Below, one piece after another: positions 1 to 7,056 of a DNA stretch of 29,439 nucleotides (positions within the stretch are counted from its first letter, which is position 1; each line of letters starts with the position of its first letter). The position numbers and the translations under genes are program-made. The DNA comes from an uncultured Eubacteriales bacterium (GTDB lineage: Bacteria; Bacillota; Clostridia; Oscillospirales; Oscillospiraceae): positions 1-29,439 of the forward strand of contig USAC01000017.1 in NCBI GenBank assembly GCA_900552475.1, in the 5' to 3' direction. Below the pieces are notes generated by a model. The model did no database searches. It worked only from the letters and a program-made list of their open reading frames with translations, and had not been told where the DNA came from.

Positions 1-209
1 GCTGCGCCACTCCACTTAAACTTCATATCGCCTACATGGGGGCTTTTTGTGCTGTCCGCACAAACTGGAGCAGTTCACAGCCGCAGGGTTCTTTTTTTAT
101 TACCAAAACGTCGGCCTTTTGGTAAACGAGCTACGCTCCGAACCACGCTTTTTTGCACACTGCGCACGCAAAAATACGCGGCTTAAAACGCAATCTGTGA
201 GACACTCTT
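1..209. other. Intergenic region with hairpin-repeat copy C
   Basis: No convincing gene is seen. One plus-strand frame ends with TAA at 16-18, followed by ACTT as after the proC and lipid-kinase stops, so the 3' end of a gene lying left of the window is possible but unproven. A hairpin TACCAAAA/TTTTGGTA lies at 101-124. It is followed by CGCTCCGAACC (134-144), a T/A-rich hairpin TTTTTGC/GCAAAAA (150-174), CGCGGCTT (177-184) and TCTGTGAGAC (194-203). These blocks recur in the same order in the repeats at 4796-4976 and 18347-18514. Confidence 0.5.
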
Positions 210-260
210 AAATTGCCGGAAATGCCCGGACGCAGAGCGTCCGGGCATTTCTGGCAATTT
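210..260 (-). terminator. Long hairpin terminator of the transporter/amidohydrolase operon
   Basis: A 24-base arm (210-233) pairs with 237-260 around a 3-base loop with a single mismatch. The last bases overlap the TAA stop codon of the amidohydrolase gene. The T-tract on the minus strand is short (the arm itself ends in AATTT), so it may work as a 3'-end stabiliser as well as a terminator. Confidence 0.7.
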
Positions 261-1704
261 AATATTTCCCGATCGGCGGGGTGGTGTAGTCGGGGAGCGG
301 GCAGCGGTATTTGCCGCCGTTTTTGGCGAGCAGCTCCTCGCGCGCCTTGGCAATCAGCTCCGGCTGCTCCATCGTGCGCACCGCGGCGAGCGTCAGCACC
401 TCCGCCGCGCGGAGCATGCCCTTCCTGCCTATCTCGGAACCGGCGAAGGCCGTATTCTGCCACGAGTGGCCGACGTTTCCAAGGCAGGCCGTCGCGACGT
501 TGAACATGACCGTCGGCGTGGCGTAGCCCACGTCGCCGACATCCGTCGAGCCGGAGTCGTAGCTCGTCTCGCGCGGATTGAAGGGGTGGACGAGCCGGTC
601 GAGCGGCTTTTCAAGCGCCCGATCCAGCTCGTCGGGCGCGAAGTAACCGGCCAGCTCCTCGCGGATCCCCGCGAGCGTCGTGCGCGGATAGCTGTGCAGC
701 AGCTCGAGCGCCAGCTGATCGTCCGCGTCCGTCCAGTCCGGCGCGCCCAGCTCACGCAGGCACTCGTCCACCACGACACCGAGCGTGCGGTTCGGGACAT
801 AGTCGGAAAACGCCATCGTGATCTCGTAGTTCATCTTCGTGCCGGTCATGAGCGCCGCGCCGCGCGCGACGTCGACCACACGCGTGAACAGCTCCTGCAC
901 CTGGCTGACCTTGGGTGCGCGCACCTCGTACTTGATGACCGCGTGGCTCTGCACGACGTTCGGCATGGAGCCACCGGGGTCGGAGTAGGCATAGTGGATG
1001 CGCGCGGCGTCGATCATGTGCTCGCGCAGGTAGTTGCAGCCGACATTCATCAGCTCCACCGCGTCGAGCGCGCTGCGTCCGAGATGCGGAGCCGCGCCCG
1101 CGTGCGCCGCGACGCCGTCAAAGGTGAAGTTCGCGCCCATGATGGCGACGCTCCCCTTCGAGCCAACCTCGTTGATCGTCGCCGGGTGCCATGTATAGGC
1201 AAAGTCAACGCCGTCGAAATACCCGGCGCGCGCGATGAACTGCTTGGAGCCCGCGCCCTCCTCGGCGGGGCAGCCGAAGAAGATCACCGTGCCGTCCTTC
1301 TTCTCCCGCTCGAGGTAGTCCTTCAGCGCGACGGCCGCGGCGTAACAGCCCGTGCCGAGCAGGTTGTGGCCGCAGCCGTGTCCCGCACCGCCGGGCGTGA
1401 CCGGCTCCTGCACGGGGCAGGCCGCCTTCTGGCTCAGCCCCGCGAGCGCGTCATACTCCGCGAGAAAGCCCACCACCGGCTTGCCGCTGCCGACGGCATA
1501 CGTCGCGGTGAACGCCGTGGGGATCCCGGCGATGCCCTCCTCGATCGTGAAGCCCTCGTTTTTCAGCGCACCGATGAGCGCCGCGGCGGAGCGCGTCTCC
1601 TCGTAGGAGAGCTCCGCATAGTTCCAAATCTCCTTCGCCAGCGCCGCGGCCGTGTCCGCCTTGGCCGCAACGAGCTGCTTGATCGTCTGTACCGTGTCTG
1701 CCAT
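259..1704 (-). CDS. M20D-family amidohydrolase (AbgB-like)
   Basis: A 481-residue zinc peptidase/amidohydrolase of the M20D group, which hydrolyses N-acyl or N-aroyl amino acids; AbgB acts on p-aminobenzoyl-glutamate. Metal-site motifs are visible: GHGCGHN at 108-114, CPAEEG at 145-150 with the catalytic Glu pair, and TWHPA at 171-175. The dimerisation-domain segment with AAHAGAAPH lies near 199-207. Length and motif order match full-length family members, and there is no signal peptide, so it should be cytosolic. It is the last gene of an operon, 24 nt after the ABC ATPase, with a GGA-containing ribosome site before ATG. The context suggests that the importer brings in an acylated or peptide-like amino acid which this enzyme cleaves. 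The exact substrate cannot be read from sequence. Confidence 0.9.
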   Translation of the reverse strand: MADTVQTIKQLVAAKADTAAALAKEIWNYAELSYEETRSAAALIGALKNEGFTIEEGIAGIPTAFTATYAVGSGKPVVGFLAEYDALAGLSQKAACPVQEPVTPGGAGHGCGHNLLGTGCYAAAVALKDYLEREKKDGTVIFFGCPAEEGAGSKQFIARAGYFDGVDFAYTWHPATINEVGSKGSVAIMGANFTFDGVAAHAGAAPHLGRSALDAVELMNVGCNYLREHMIDAARIHYAYSDPGGSMPNVVQSHAVIKYEVRAPKVSQVQELFTRVVDVARGAALMTGTKMNYEITMAFSDYVPNRTLGVVVDECLRELGAPDWTDADDQLALELLHSYPRTTLAGIREELAGYFAPDELDRALEKPLDRLVHPFNPRETSYDSGSTDVGDVGYATPTVMFNVATACLGNVGHSWQNTAFAGSEIGRKGMLRAAEVLTLAAVRTMEQPELIAKAREELLAKNGGKYRCPLPDYTTPPIGKY

Positions 1705-1728
1705 ATCCGCCCATTCCTTTCGTGTTGT

Positions 1729-2463
1729 TTACAGTACCATGCTCAAAAATCTGATGGTGCTCGGGTCGCGGGGACAGGTGAAGATCTGCTCCGGCACGCC
1801 CTCTTCCTTGATGACGCCGTCGCAGATGAAGAGCACCCGGTCGGATACCTCCCGCGCAAAGCCCATCTCGTGCGTGACGATGAGGATCGTCATGCCGCTG
1901 CGCGTCAGCTCGCGGATGACGCCCAGAACCTCCTTGACCATCTCCGGGTCGAGCGCGGATGTCGGCTCGTCAAAGAGCATGACCTCCGGTTTCATCGCGA
2001 GCGCCCGCACGATGGCGAGACGCTGCTTCTGGCCGCCGGAGAGCTTGCGGGGGTACTCGCCCGCCTTGTCGCCCAGCCCCACGCGCTGCAGGAGGGCCAT
2101 CGCCTCCTCCTGCGCCTGTGCCTTGGGAATCTTCTTCTCCAGCGTCGGCGCAAGCGTTACATTGTCGAGCACCGTCATATTCGGAAAGACATTGAAATGC
2201 TGGAACACCATGCCGATGCTCTGGCGGTATTTGCTGATGGGCAGCTTCTGCGCGGAGATATCCTCGCCCTTGAAGAGGATCTTCCCCTCGTCGGGCGTCT
2301 CCAGCAGGTTCAGGCACCGCAGGAACGTCGACTTGCCGCCGCCGCTGGGACCGATGATGGAGACAACCTCGCCCCGGCGGATCCCGGTGGAGATGCCCTT
2401 GAGCACCTCGAGCTTTCCGAAGCTCTTTTTCAGATTTTCCGTCTGCAGGATCATATCAGTCAC
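1729..2463 (-). CDS. Polar amino acid ABC transporter ATP-binding protein (GlnQ-like)
   Basis: A 244-residue nucleotide-binding subunit that powers amino-acid import. Walker A GPSGGGKST is at 38-46, the signature LSGGQ at 141-145, Walker B LFDEPTSALD at 163-172 and the switch His at 198, all intact. The start taken is GTG at 2463-2461, 10 nt after a GGAGG inside the permease gene; it overlaps the permease end by 8 nt, so the two are translationally coupled. An ATG three codons later is the alternative. It is the third gene in the order binding protein, permease, ATPase, amidohydrolase. The HisP/GlnQ subfamily assignment is secure; the transported amino acid is not known. Confidence 0.93.
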   Translation of the reverse strand: MTDMILQTENLKKSFGKLEVLKGISTGIRRGEVVSIIGPSGGGKSTFLRCLNLLETPDEGKILFKGEDISAQKLPISKYRQSIGMVFQHFNVFPNMTVLDNVTLAPTLEKKIPKAQAQEEAMALLQRVGLGDKAGEYPRKLSGGQKQRLAIVRALAMKPEVMLFDEPTSALDPEMVKEVLGVIRELTRSGMTILIVTHEMGFAREVSDRVLFICDGVIKEEGVPEQIFTCPRDPSTIRFLSMVL

Positions 2464-3115
2464 TGACCATCAGCCTCCGTTCCAAAATCTTCAGAAGTCT
2501 GGAGAGTACAAAGTTGAGAATAAAGTAGATCACGCCTACGATCGTCAGCGACTGCAGCGCGAGGAACGTCGCACTCTGCACGGTTTTGAAGCTCGTCATC
2601 AGCTCGCCGACGAAGAAGACGGACGCGAGCGACGTGCCCTTGACGGTGGAGATGAACTCATTGCAGAGGGCGGGGAGAATGTTCTTCACCGCCTGCGGCA
2701 GGATGACGTGCGTCATGACGTGCGTTTCGGAAAGGCCGATGCTCCGCGCGGCCTCCCACTGGCCCTTGTCGACGGCGGCGATGCCCGCGCGGATGATCTC
2801 CGAGATAAACGCGGAAGCGTTGACCGCCAGCGCCACGACGATGCACTGCGTATCGCTCAGCTCGAAGGGAACGAGCTTCGGCAGCCCGATCCAGAAGAAA
2901 TAGAGCTGCAGCAGAATCGGCGTGCCGCGCAGCACCTCAATATAGACGCCGGAGACGGCGTTGAGCAGCTTGCTGCGGCTCATGCGCATCAGCGCGACCA
3001 GCATGCCCAGCACAAGGCCGAGCAGCACCGTCACCGCCGAAATCCACAGTGTCCCCCACAGGCCGGAGAGATACACGGGATAATATTTGGCCAGCAGCTT
3101 TACGATCTTTCCCAT
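2456..3115 (-). CDS. Amino acid ABC transporter permease (HisM/GlnP family)
   Basis: A 219-residue integral membrane permease with about five hydrophobic spans. It carries the EAA loop that contacts the ATPase at about 121-142 (EAARSIGLSETHVMTHVILP), and the motif RGTPILLQLYF near 63-73, both typical of polar amino-acid permeases. It probably works as a homodimer, because only one permease gene is present. It follows the binding-protein gene by 45 nt and overlaps the ATPase start by 8 nt. Length is normal for the family. Confidence 0.93.
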   Translation of the reverse strand: MGKIVKLLAKYYPVYLSGLWGTLWISAVTVLLGLVLGMLVALMRMSRSKLLNAVSGVYIEVLRGTPILLQLYFFWIGLPKLVPFELSDTQCIVVALAVNASAFISEIIRAGIAAVDKGQWEAARSIGLSETHVMTHVILPQAVKNILPALCNEFISTVKGTSLASVFFVGELMTSFKTVQSATFLALQSLTIVGVIYFILNFVLSRLLKILERRLMVSD

Positions 3116-3160
3116 GGTTTTGCGCTCCTAAATCCGAGATTTGTACCGCTCTCCGGCGGC

Positions 3161-3997
3161 TTATTCGACGCCGAGCGCCTTGGCCGCCGCCTCATACTGC
3201 GCGTACCACGCCTCGATCTGGCCGGACGCATTCAGCTCCTGGATACACTCGTTGACAACATCGCACAGGGACTCGGTGCCGTCCGTCGGCATGGCGACGC
3301 AGGTGCCGTTCATGTTGGGGTCGACCTCAAAGCGGAAGTCGGTCGTGGCAAGGCCGCCGTTGGCCTCGGCATAGAGCCCGGCAGAGGAGGTCTCGCAGAT
3401 GCAGACGTCCGCCTTGCCCTGCGCGACGGCGAGATAGCCGTCGGTCATGTTGGCCACGAGCTTGAACTCCTTGCAGGCGCCGCCAACATACTGGTTGTAG
3501 AGGGATTCCTGCACGGAGCCGCTCTGCGTGATGACGACGGCGTCCTGCAGGGACTCGATGCTGTTATACTTGCCCGCGTCCTCGGCGCGGACGAGAAGGC
3601 CATAGCCGTTGTTGCTGGTGTAGTAGACGTTCGACAGGCGCATGGGCTCGGCGCGGGAGGGCGCGTAGGCGATGGCGGAGATGGCAAAGTCATACTTGCC
3701 GTCGGCCACGCCGGAGAGCACGGCGGTGTAGTCCAGCGCGGTGATCTTCAGCTCCACGCCAAGCTTGTCCGCGATGTACTTGGCGATCTCGATATCCACG
3801 CCCTGATACTGCGCGTCGCCGCTCTGGTTCGGGTCGACATACTCAAACGGGGCGAAGTACGGCTCGGTGCACAGCTCAATGCAGCCCTTCTCCTTGATCT
3901 GCGAGAGACGGTCGCTCTTCGCGCTGCCGCTGCTGCCGCAGGCGGTGCAGCCCAGCGCCAGAATGGCCGCCAGCAGAAATGTCACAATCTTTTTCAT
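3161..3997 (-). CDS. Amino acid ABC transporter substrate-binding lipoprotein
   Basis: A 278-residue extracellular solute-binding protein of family 3. It has an N-terminal lipoprotein signal with a hydrophobic core at residues 4-16 and Cys at 17 and 20; Cys20 before GSSGS is the probable lipidation site, although the -3 residue (Cys17) is unusual for a lipobox. The mature part shows the periplasmic-binding-fold pattern, with YFAPFEY near 47-53 and a GVDIEIAKYIADKLG segment. It is the first gene of the operon, behind a sigma-A promoter 63 nt upstream. It captures the substrate for the permease and ATPase encoded next. Ligand specificity cannot be predicted beyond a polar amino acid or derivative. 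Confidence 0.92.
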   Translation of the reverse strand: MKKIVTFLLAAILALGCTACGSSGSAKSDRLSQIKEKGCIELCTEPYFAPFEYVDPNQSGDAQYQGVDIEIAKYIADKLGVELKITALDYTAVLSGVADGKYDFAISAIAYAPSRAEPMRLSNVYYTSNNGYGLLVRAEDAGKYNSIESLQDAVVITQSGSVQESLYNQYVGGACKEFKLVANMTDGYLAVAQGKADVCICETSSAGLYAEANGGLATTDFRFEVDPNMNGTCVAMPTDGTESLCDVVNECIQELNASGQIEAWYAQYEAAAKALGVE

Positions 3998-4060
3998 CGT
4001 AGTTTCCTCATTTCTTATGTGATTTCCCGGCCGGCCATCGCCGCCGCGTTTGTTGGGTAT

Positions 4061-4089
4061 ATCCTATCATAGCCGCTTTAGCTTGTCAA
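4061..4089 (-). promoter_or_regulatory. Sigma-A promoter of the amino-acid transporter operon
   Basis: Reading the minus strand, TTGACA (4089-4084) is followed after 17 bp by TAGGAT (4066-4061), with the binding-protein ATG at 3997. The -35 box is a perfect consensus. Confidence 0.75.
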
Positions 4090-4174
4090 CGCTTTAGTTC
4101 GATAATGCGCTGCCAAATTAGAGCGGTGATACCACCTGCTTTTTGTGCGCCTTGCGCAAAGCCTGTGAAAACGC

Positions 4175-4211
4175 AAAAAAGGACAGCGTCCGCAGAGCGC
4201 GAACACTGTCC
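4175..4211 (-). terminator. Rho-independent terminator of the orphan membrane-protein gene
   Basis: Arms 4181-4193 and 4199-4211 form a 13-bp stem (with two wobble pairs) around a 5-base loop, followed on the minus strand by TTTTTT (4180-4175). It lies 10 nt after the stop codon of the membrane-protein gene. Confidence 0.88.
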
Positions 4212-4220
4212 GTGTGGTCT

Positions 4221-4646
4221 CTATTTCCCCTTTATGGGCGGTGGGTTCTTTTTCTTTCGCACAGCTCTTATATAAAGCCAGACACAAATACCGATCTCAA
4301 TCACCAGCGGAATAAACATCCAGCAGCACGCAGCAGCATACGAAAAATATCCAACAAGCATTGCCATTCCTAATATATGCCAAATTAGTGCGCTTGCATT
4401 GCGATCAGCTTTCAGATTGCTCATGCTTTGAATCCAGCACCATCCGAAATAAATAATCCCTAACTGTATACAGTTATCAACAATTTCCGGCTTACTTGTC
4501 CACGAGCAAACCGACAGAGAAATGACATCTAAAAGCGCAAAACATCCTGTCAGCCTAATGATTTTTGTAAACTCTTTTAGATGTGGAGAATTTGTTTTTG
4601 AAATCCAGTGATCATCATACTTGTCATGCGTTTTCAGTTTCTTCAT
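4221..4646 (-). CDS. Unrecognised small membrane protein, AT-rich
   Basis: I do not recognise a family. The 141-residue product starts with a charged N-terminus (MKKLKTHDKYDDHW), then has about four hydrophobic stretches (roughly 28-48, 58-75, 86-104, 106-126) and ends in a basic tail (RKKKNPPPIKGK), so it should be an inner-membrane protein with a cytoplasmic C-terminus. The start is the ATG 9 nt after GGAGGAG; an in-frame ATG lies ten codons upstream but has no ribosome site. Base composition is clearly lower in GC than all neighbours. It has its own consensus promoter and strong terminator, so it is a self-contained unit between two metabolic operons. A recent horizontal origin is an inference from composition. 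Confidence 0.75.
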   Translation of the reverse strand: MKKLKTHDKYDDHWISKTNSPHLKEFTKIIRLTGCFALLDVISLSVCSWTSKPEIVDNCIQLGIIYFGWCWIQSMSNLKADRNASALIWHILGMAMLVGYFSYAAACCWMFIPLVIEIGICVWLYIRAVRKKKNPPPIKGK

Positions 4647-4690
4647 GGCGGTCTTCTCCTCCATATCTCCACGCAAACTGCGTTATCCTC

Positions 4691-4719
4691 ATTATACGAA
4701 AACTTCCCACACGCAGCAA
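4691..4719 (-). promoter_or_regulatory. Sigma-A promoter of the orphan membrane-protein gene
   Basis: On the minus strand TTGCTG (4719-4714) is followed after 17 bp by a perfect TATAAT (4696-4691), 45 nt before the ATG at 4646. Confidence 0.8.
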
Positions 4720-4742
4720 GGCGAAAACGAAAAATCCGCTAT

Positions 4743-4785
4743 CAAAAAACAGAGAGAATGAGAGCAACTGCTCTCATTCTCTCTG
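4743..4785 (-). terminator. Strong terminator beyond the proBAC 3' repeat
   Basis: A perfect 17-bp stem (4750-4766 with 4769-4785) is followed on the minus strand by a run of T (complement of the A run at 4744-4749). It lies about 190 nt past the proC stop, on the far side of the hairpin repeat, so a proBAC transcript may carry the whole repeat as its 3' UTR. Confidence 0.85.
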
Positions 4786-4795
4786 TCTATCAAAC

Positions 4796-4976
4796 GTCTC
4801 ACAGAGTTCGCGGCTCGGAAGCCGCGAATAAGATTTCATCGTTTTTTGCGGCGGCATGTACGCCGCAAAAAACACTTTGCGCGGAGAGAGTGTGTTTCGC
4901 CCGCCGCAGGCGGGCAAAACGCGCGGTTCGGAGCGAATCCCCATTGCCCCAAAAGGGCTGTGCCCTTTTGGGGCAA
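4796..4976 (-). repeat. Modular hairpin repeat, copy A (3' UTR of proC)
   Basis: Read in the sense of proC, starting 2 nt after its stop: a 15-bp hairpin (4976-4962 / 4958-4944), CGCTCCGAACC (4935-4925), a 7-bp GC hairpin (4915-4909 / 4905-4899), GCGCAAAGTG, a 13-bp hairpin GTTTTTTGCGGCG-type (4873-4861 / 4853-4841), a 9-bp hairpin (4828-4820 / 4815-4807), and TCTGTGAGAC (4805-4796). Copy B at 18347-18514 shares the last two hairpins nearly base for base, including the 19-mer GCGCAAAGTGTTTTTTGCG. Confidence 0.8.
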
Positions 4977-4978
4977 GT

Positions 4979-5782
4979 TTATCCAAGCTGGGTAGTCTTC
5001 CGGTACGCCGCCTCGACCGCGTCGAAGCAGGCATTGCGGAACGCGCCGCGTTCGAAGGCGTGGACACCGGCGATCGTGCTGCCGCCGGGGCTGCAGACCT
5101 CGTCTTTCAGTAGGCCGGGGTGCTTGCCGCTCTGCAGCACCATGGCGGCGCTCCCGAGCAGCATCTGCGCGGCGTAGCGCTGCGCCTTCGCGCGCGGCAG
5201 ACCGCAGGCGACGCCACCGTCGGCCAGCGCCTCGACAAAGAGATACGCAAACGCCGGGCCGCACCCGGCGACGGCGCTCGCCGCGTCGATCTGCGTCTCG
5301 GGGATCTCGTCGAGCAGCCCGGAGTGCGCCATCAGGGCACGGAACTCCGCCGCTTCCCCGTCCGTGACGCCCGCGCCGCGGCAGAGGAGAATCATCCCCT
5401 CGCCCACGGCACAGGGCGTGTTCGGCATGATGCGGATGATCTTCTTCTCCGCGCCGAGCAGTTTCTGCAGCCGCTCGATGCGGACGCCCGCGAGCATGGA
5501 GACAAAAATCGCGTCGCTCCCGGCGACGTCCGCCGCGAGCGGGGCCATGACGTAGTCGAGCATCTGGGGCTTCATACCCAGGAACACAAAGCGGCTCCCG
5601 CGCAGGATGCGCGCCGGCGTCTCGGCGGCGCAGCCGAGACGCTCCGCCGCGGCGGCGGTGCTGTCCGCCGTCGAGCAGGAGACGGCAATCTGCTCGCCGC
5701 CCGCGGTTTTCGCGGCGGCCAGAGCCAGCGCGCCGCCCATATTGCCCGCGCCGATAAAACCGGCCTGATACGTGTAAGACAT
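4979..5782 (-). CDS. proC: Pyrroline-5-carboxylate reductase
   Basis: A 267-residue NAD(P)H-dependent enzyme that reduces 1-pyrroline-5-carboxylate to L-proline, the last step of proline synthesis in the cytosol. The N-terminal Rossmann motif GFIGAGNMG is at 8-16. The C-terminal signature is present, with AGCGPAFAYLFVEALADGG near 173-191 and the DEVCSPGGSTIAGV segment of the substrate site near 224-237. Length is normal. It is the third gene of proB-proA-proC, 13 nt after proA, so all three pathway enzymes are produced together. A hairpin repeat (copy A) begins just after its TAA stop. Confidence 0.96.
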   Translation of the reverse strand: MSYTYQAGFIGAGNMGGALALAAAKTAGGEQIAVSCSTADSTAAAAERLGCAAETPARILRGSRFVFLGMKPQMLDYVMAPLAADVAGSDAIFVSMLAGVRIERLQKLLGAEKKIIRIMPNTPCAVGEGMILLCRGAGVTDGEAAEFRALMAHSGLLDEIPETQIDAASAVAGCGPAFAYLFVEALADGGVACGLPRAKAQRYAAQMLLGSAAMVLQSGKHPGLLKDEVCSPGGSTIAGVHAFERGAFRNACFDAVEAAYRKTTQLG

Positions 5783-5795
5783 GTCGTTTCCTCCC

Positions 5796-7052
5796 TCAGC
5801 GGATCTGTCCGTTTCCGCGGATAATGTATTTATAGGTGCTCAGCTCGTCGAGCCCCATCGGGCCGCGGGCGTGGAGCTTCTGCGTGGAGATGCCCATCTC
5901 GCAGCCAAGGCCGAACTCGCCGCCGTCGGTGAAGCGGGTGGAGACGTTGACGTAGACAGCGGCGCTGTCCGTCTCGCTCACGAAGCGCTCGGCGTTCGCG
6001 GCGTTCTCCGTGACGATGGACTCGCTGTGGCCGGTGGAGTGGAGCAGGATGTGCGCGATGGCGTCGTCGACGCTGTCAACCACGCCGACGGCGAGGATAT
6101 AGTCGAGAAATTCCGTGTCGAAGTCCCTCTCCCCCGCGGGCGTGCCATCGATGACGGCGGCGGCCGCCGGGTCGAGCCGCAGCTCCACGGGGACAAGCCC
6201 CGCCGCACGGCGGTCGTCGACGAGCGCCTTCTTCAGCATCGGCAGGAACTTCTCCGCGACGGCGCAGTGGACAAGGCAGACCTCCTCGGCGTTGCAGACG
6301 GAGGGGCGGCTGGCCTTGGCGTTTTCGATGATTTTCACGGCCTTGTCGAGGTCGGCGTACTCGTCGACATAGACGTGGCAGATGCCCGTTCCCGTCTCGA
6401 TGCAGGGGACGGTCGCGTTTTCGACGCAGGCGCGGATCAGCCCCGCCCCGCCGCGCGGGATGAGCAGGTCGACAAGTCCCTTCGCGCGCATCAGCTCGTT
6501 CGCGCTCTCGTGGCTCGTGTCCTCGAGGATGTTGAGGATGTCCGCGTCGCCGCCCGCGGCGGTGATGCCCTCCTTGAGCGCGGCGGTGATGGCCTTCGCG
6601 CTGCGGATGGCATCGCGCCCGCTGCGCAGGACGCAGACGTTGCCGCTCTTGATGGCAAGCGCCGCCGCGTCGGAGGTGACGTTCGGACGGCTCTCATAGA
6701 TGATCGCGACAAGCCCCAGCGGCACCTGCTTTTTATAGATCGTCATGCCGTTCGGGCGCTGCACCTCGGAGAGGATCCGCCCCGTGTGATCGGGCAGCTG
6801 CGCCACGGCGCGCACGCCGTCCGCCATCGCGTCGATGCGCGCGGCGTCGAGCCGCAGGCGGTCGAGCATCACGTCGGAGATTTTCCCGCGCGCGGCGTCC
6901 ATGTCGAGGGCGTTGCAGCGCAGGATCTCGTCCGTGTGCCGCTGGAGGCTCTCCGCCATGGACTGGAGCAGACGGCTCTTGTCCTCGGCCGTCATGGTGT
7001 GGATGCTGCGCCAGGCGGCCTTCGTCCGGCGGATGATGTCCATTGTGGTCAT
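5796..7052 (-). CDS. proA: Glutamate-5-semialdehyde dehydrogenase (gamma-glutamyl phosphate reductase)
   Basis: A 418-residue NADPH-dependent reductase that converts gamma-glutamyl phosphate to glutamate semialdehyde, the second step of proline synthesis. The catalytic cysteine is Cys253 in SRPSVCNAEE, and the cofactor-domain segment YESRPNVTSDAAALAIKSGN (119-138) is typical of ProA. Full family length. The start ATG lies 4 nt after the proB stop codon, with an AAGGGA ribosome site inside the proB end, so the two are translationally coupled, as expected for enzymes that channel an unstable phosphate intermediate. Confidence 0.96.
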   Translation of the reverse strand: MTTMDIIRRTKAAWRSIHTMTAEDKSRLLQSMAESLQRHTDEILRCNALDMDAARGKISDVMLDRLRLDAARIDAMADGVRAVAQLPDHTGRILSEVQRPNGMTIYKKQVPLGLVAIIYESRPNVTSDAAALAIKSGNVCVLRSGRDAIRSAKAITAALKEGITAAGGDADILNILEDTSHESANELMRAKGLVDLLIPRGGAGLIRACVENATVPCIETGTGICHVYVDEYADLDKAVKIIENAKASRPSVCNAEEVCLVHCAVAEKFLPMLKKALVDDRRAAGLVPVELRLDPAAAAVIDGTPAGERDFDTEFLDYILAVGVVDSVDDAIAHILLHSTGHSESIVTENAANAERFVSETDSAAVYVNVSTRFTDGGEFGLGCEMGISTQKLHARGPMGLDELSTYKYIIRGNGQIR

Positions 7053-7056
7053 GGGG

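Noticed and set aside
466..4072. Long plus-strand open frames opposite the transporter operon
   Set aside because: They lie antisense to well-supported genes, are Arg/Ala/His-rich, lack ribosome sites, and are typical of GC-rich DNA.
4120..4145. T-box-like GGTGGTATCACCGC on the minus strand
   Set aside because: It lies upstream of, not within, the transporter transcript and lacks a specifier stem and full T-box sequence; probably chance or a decayed remnant.
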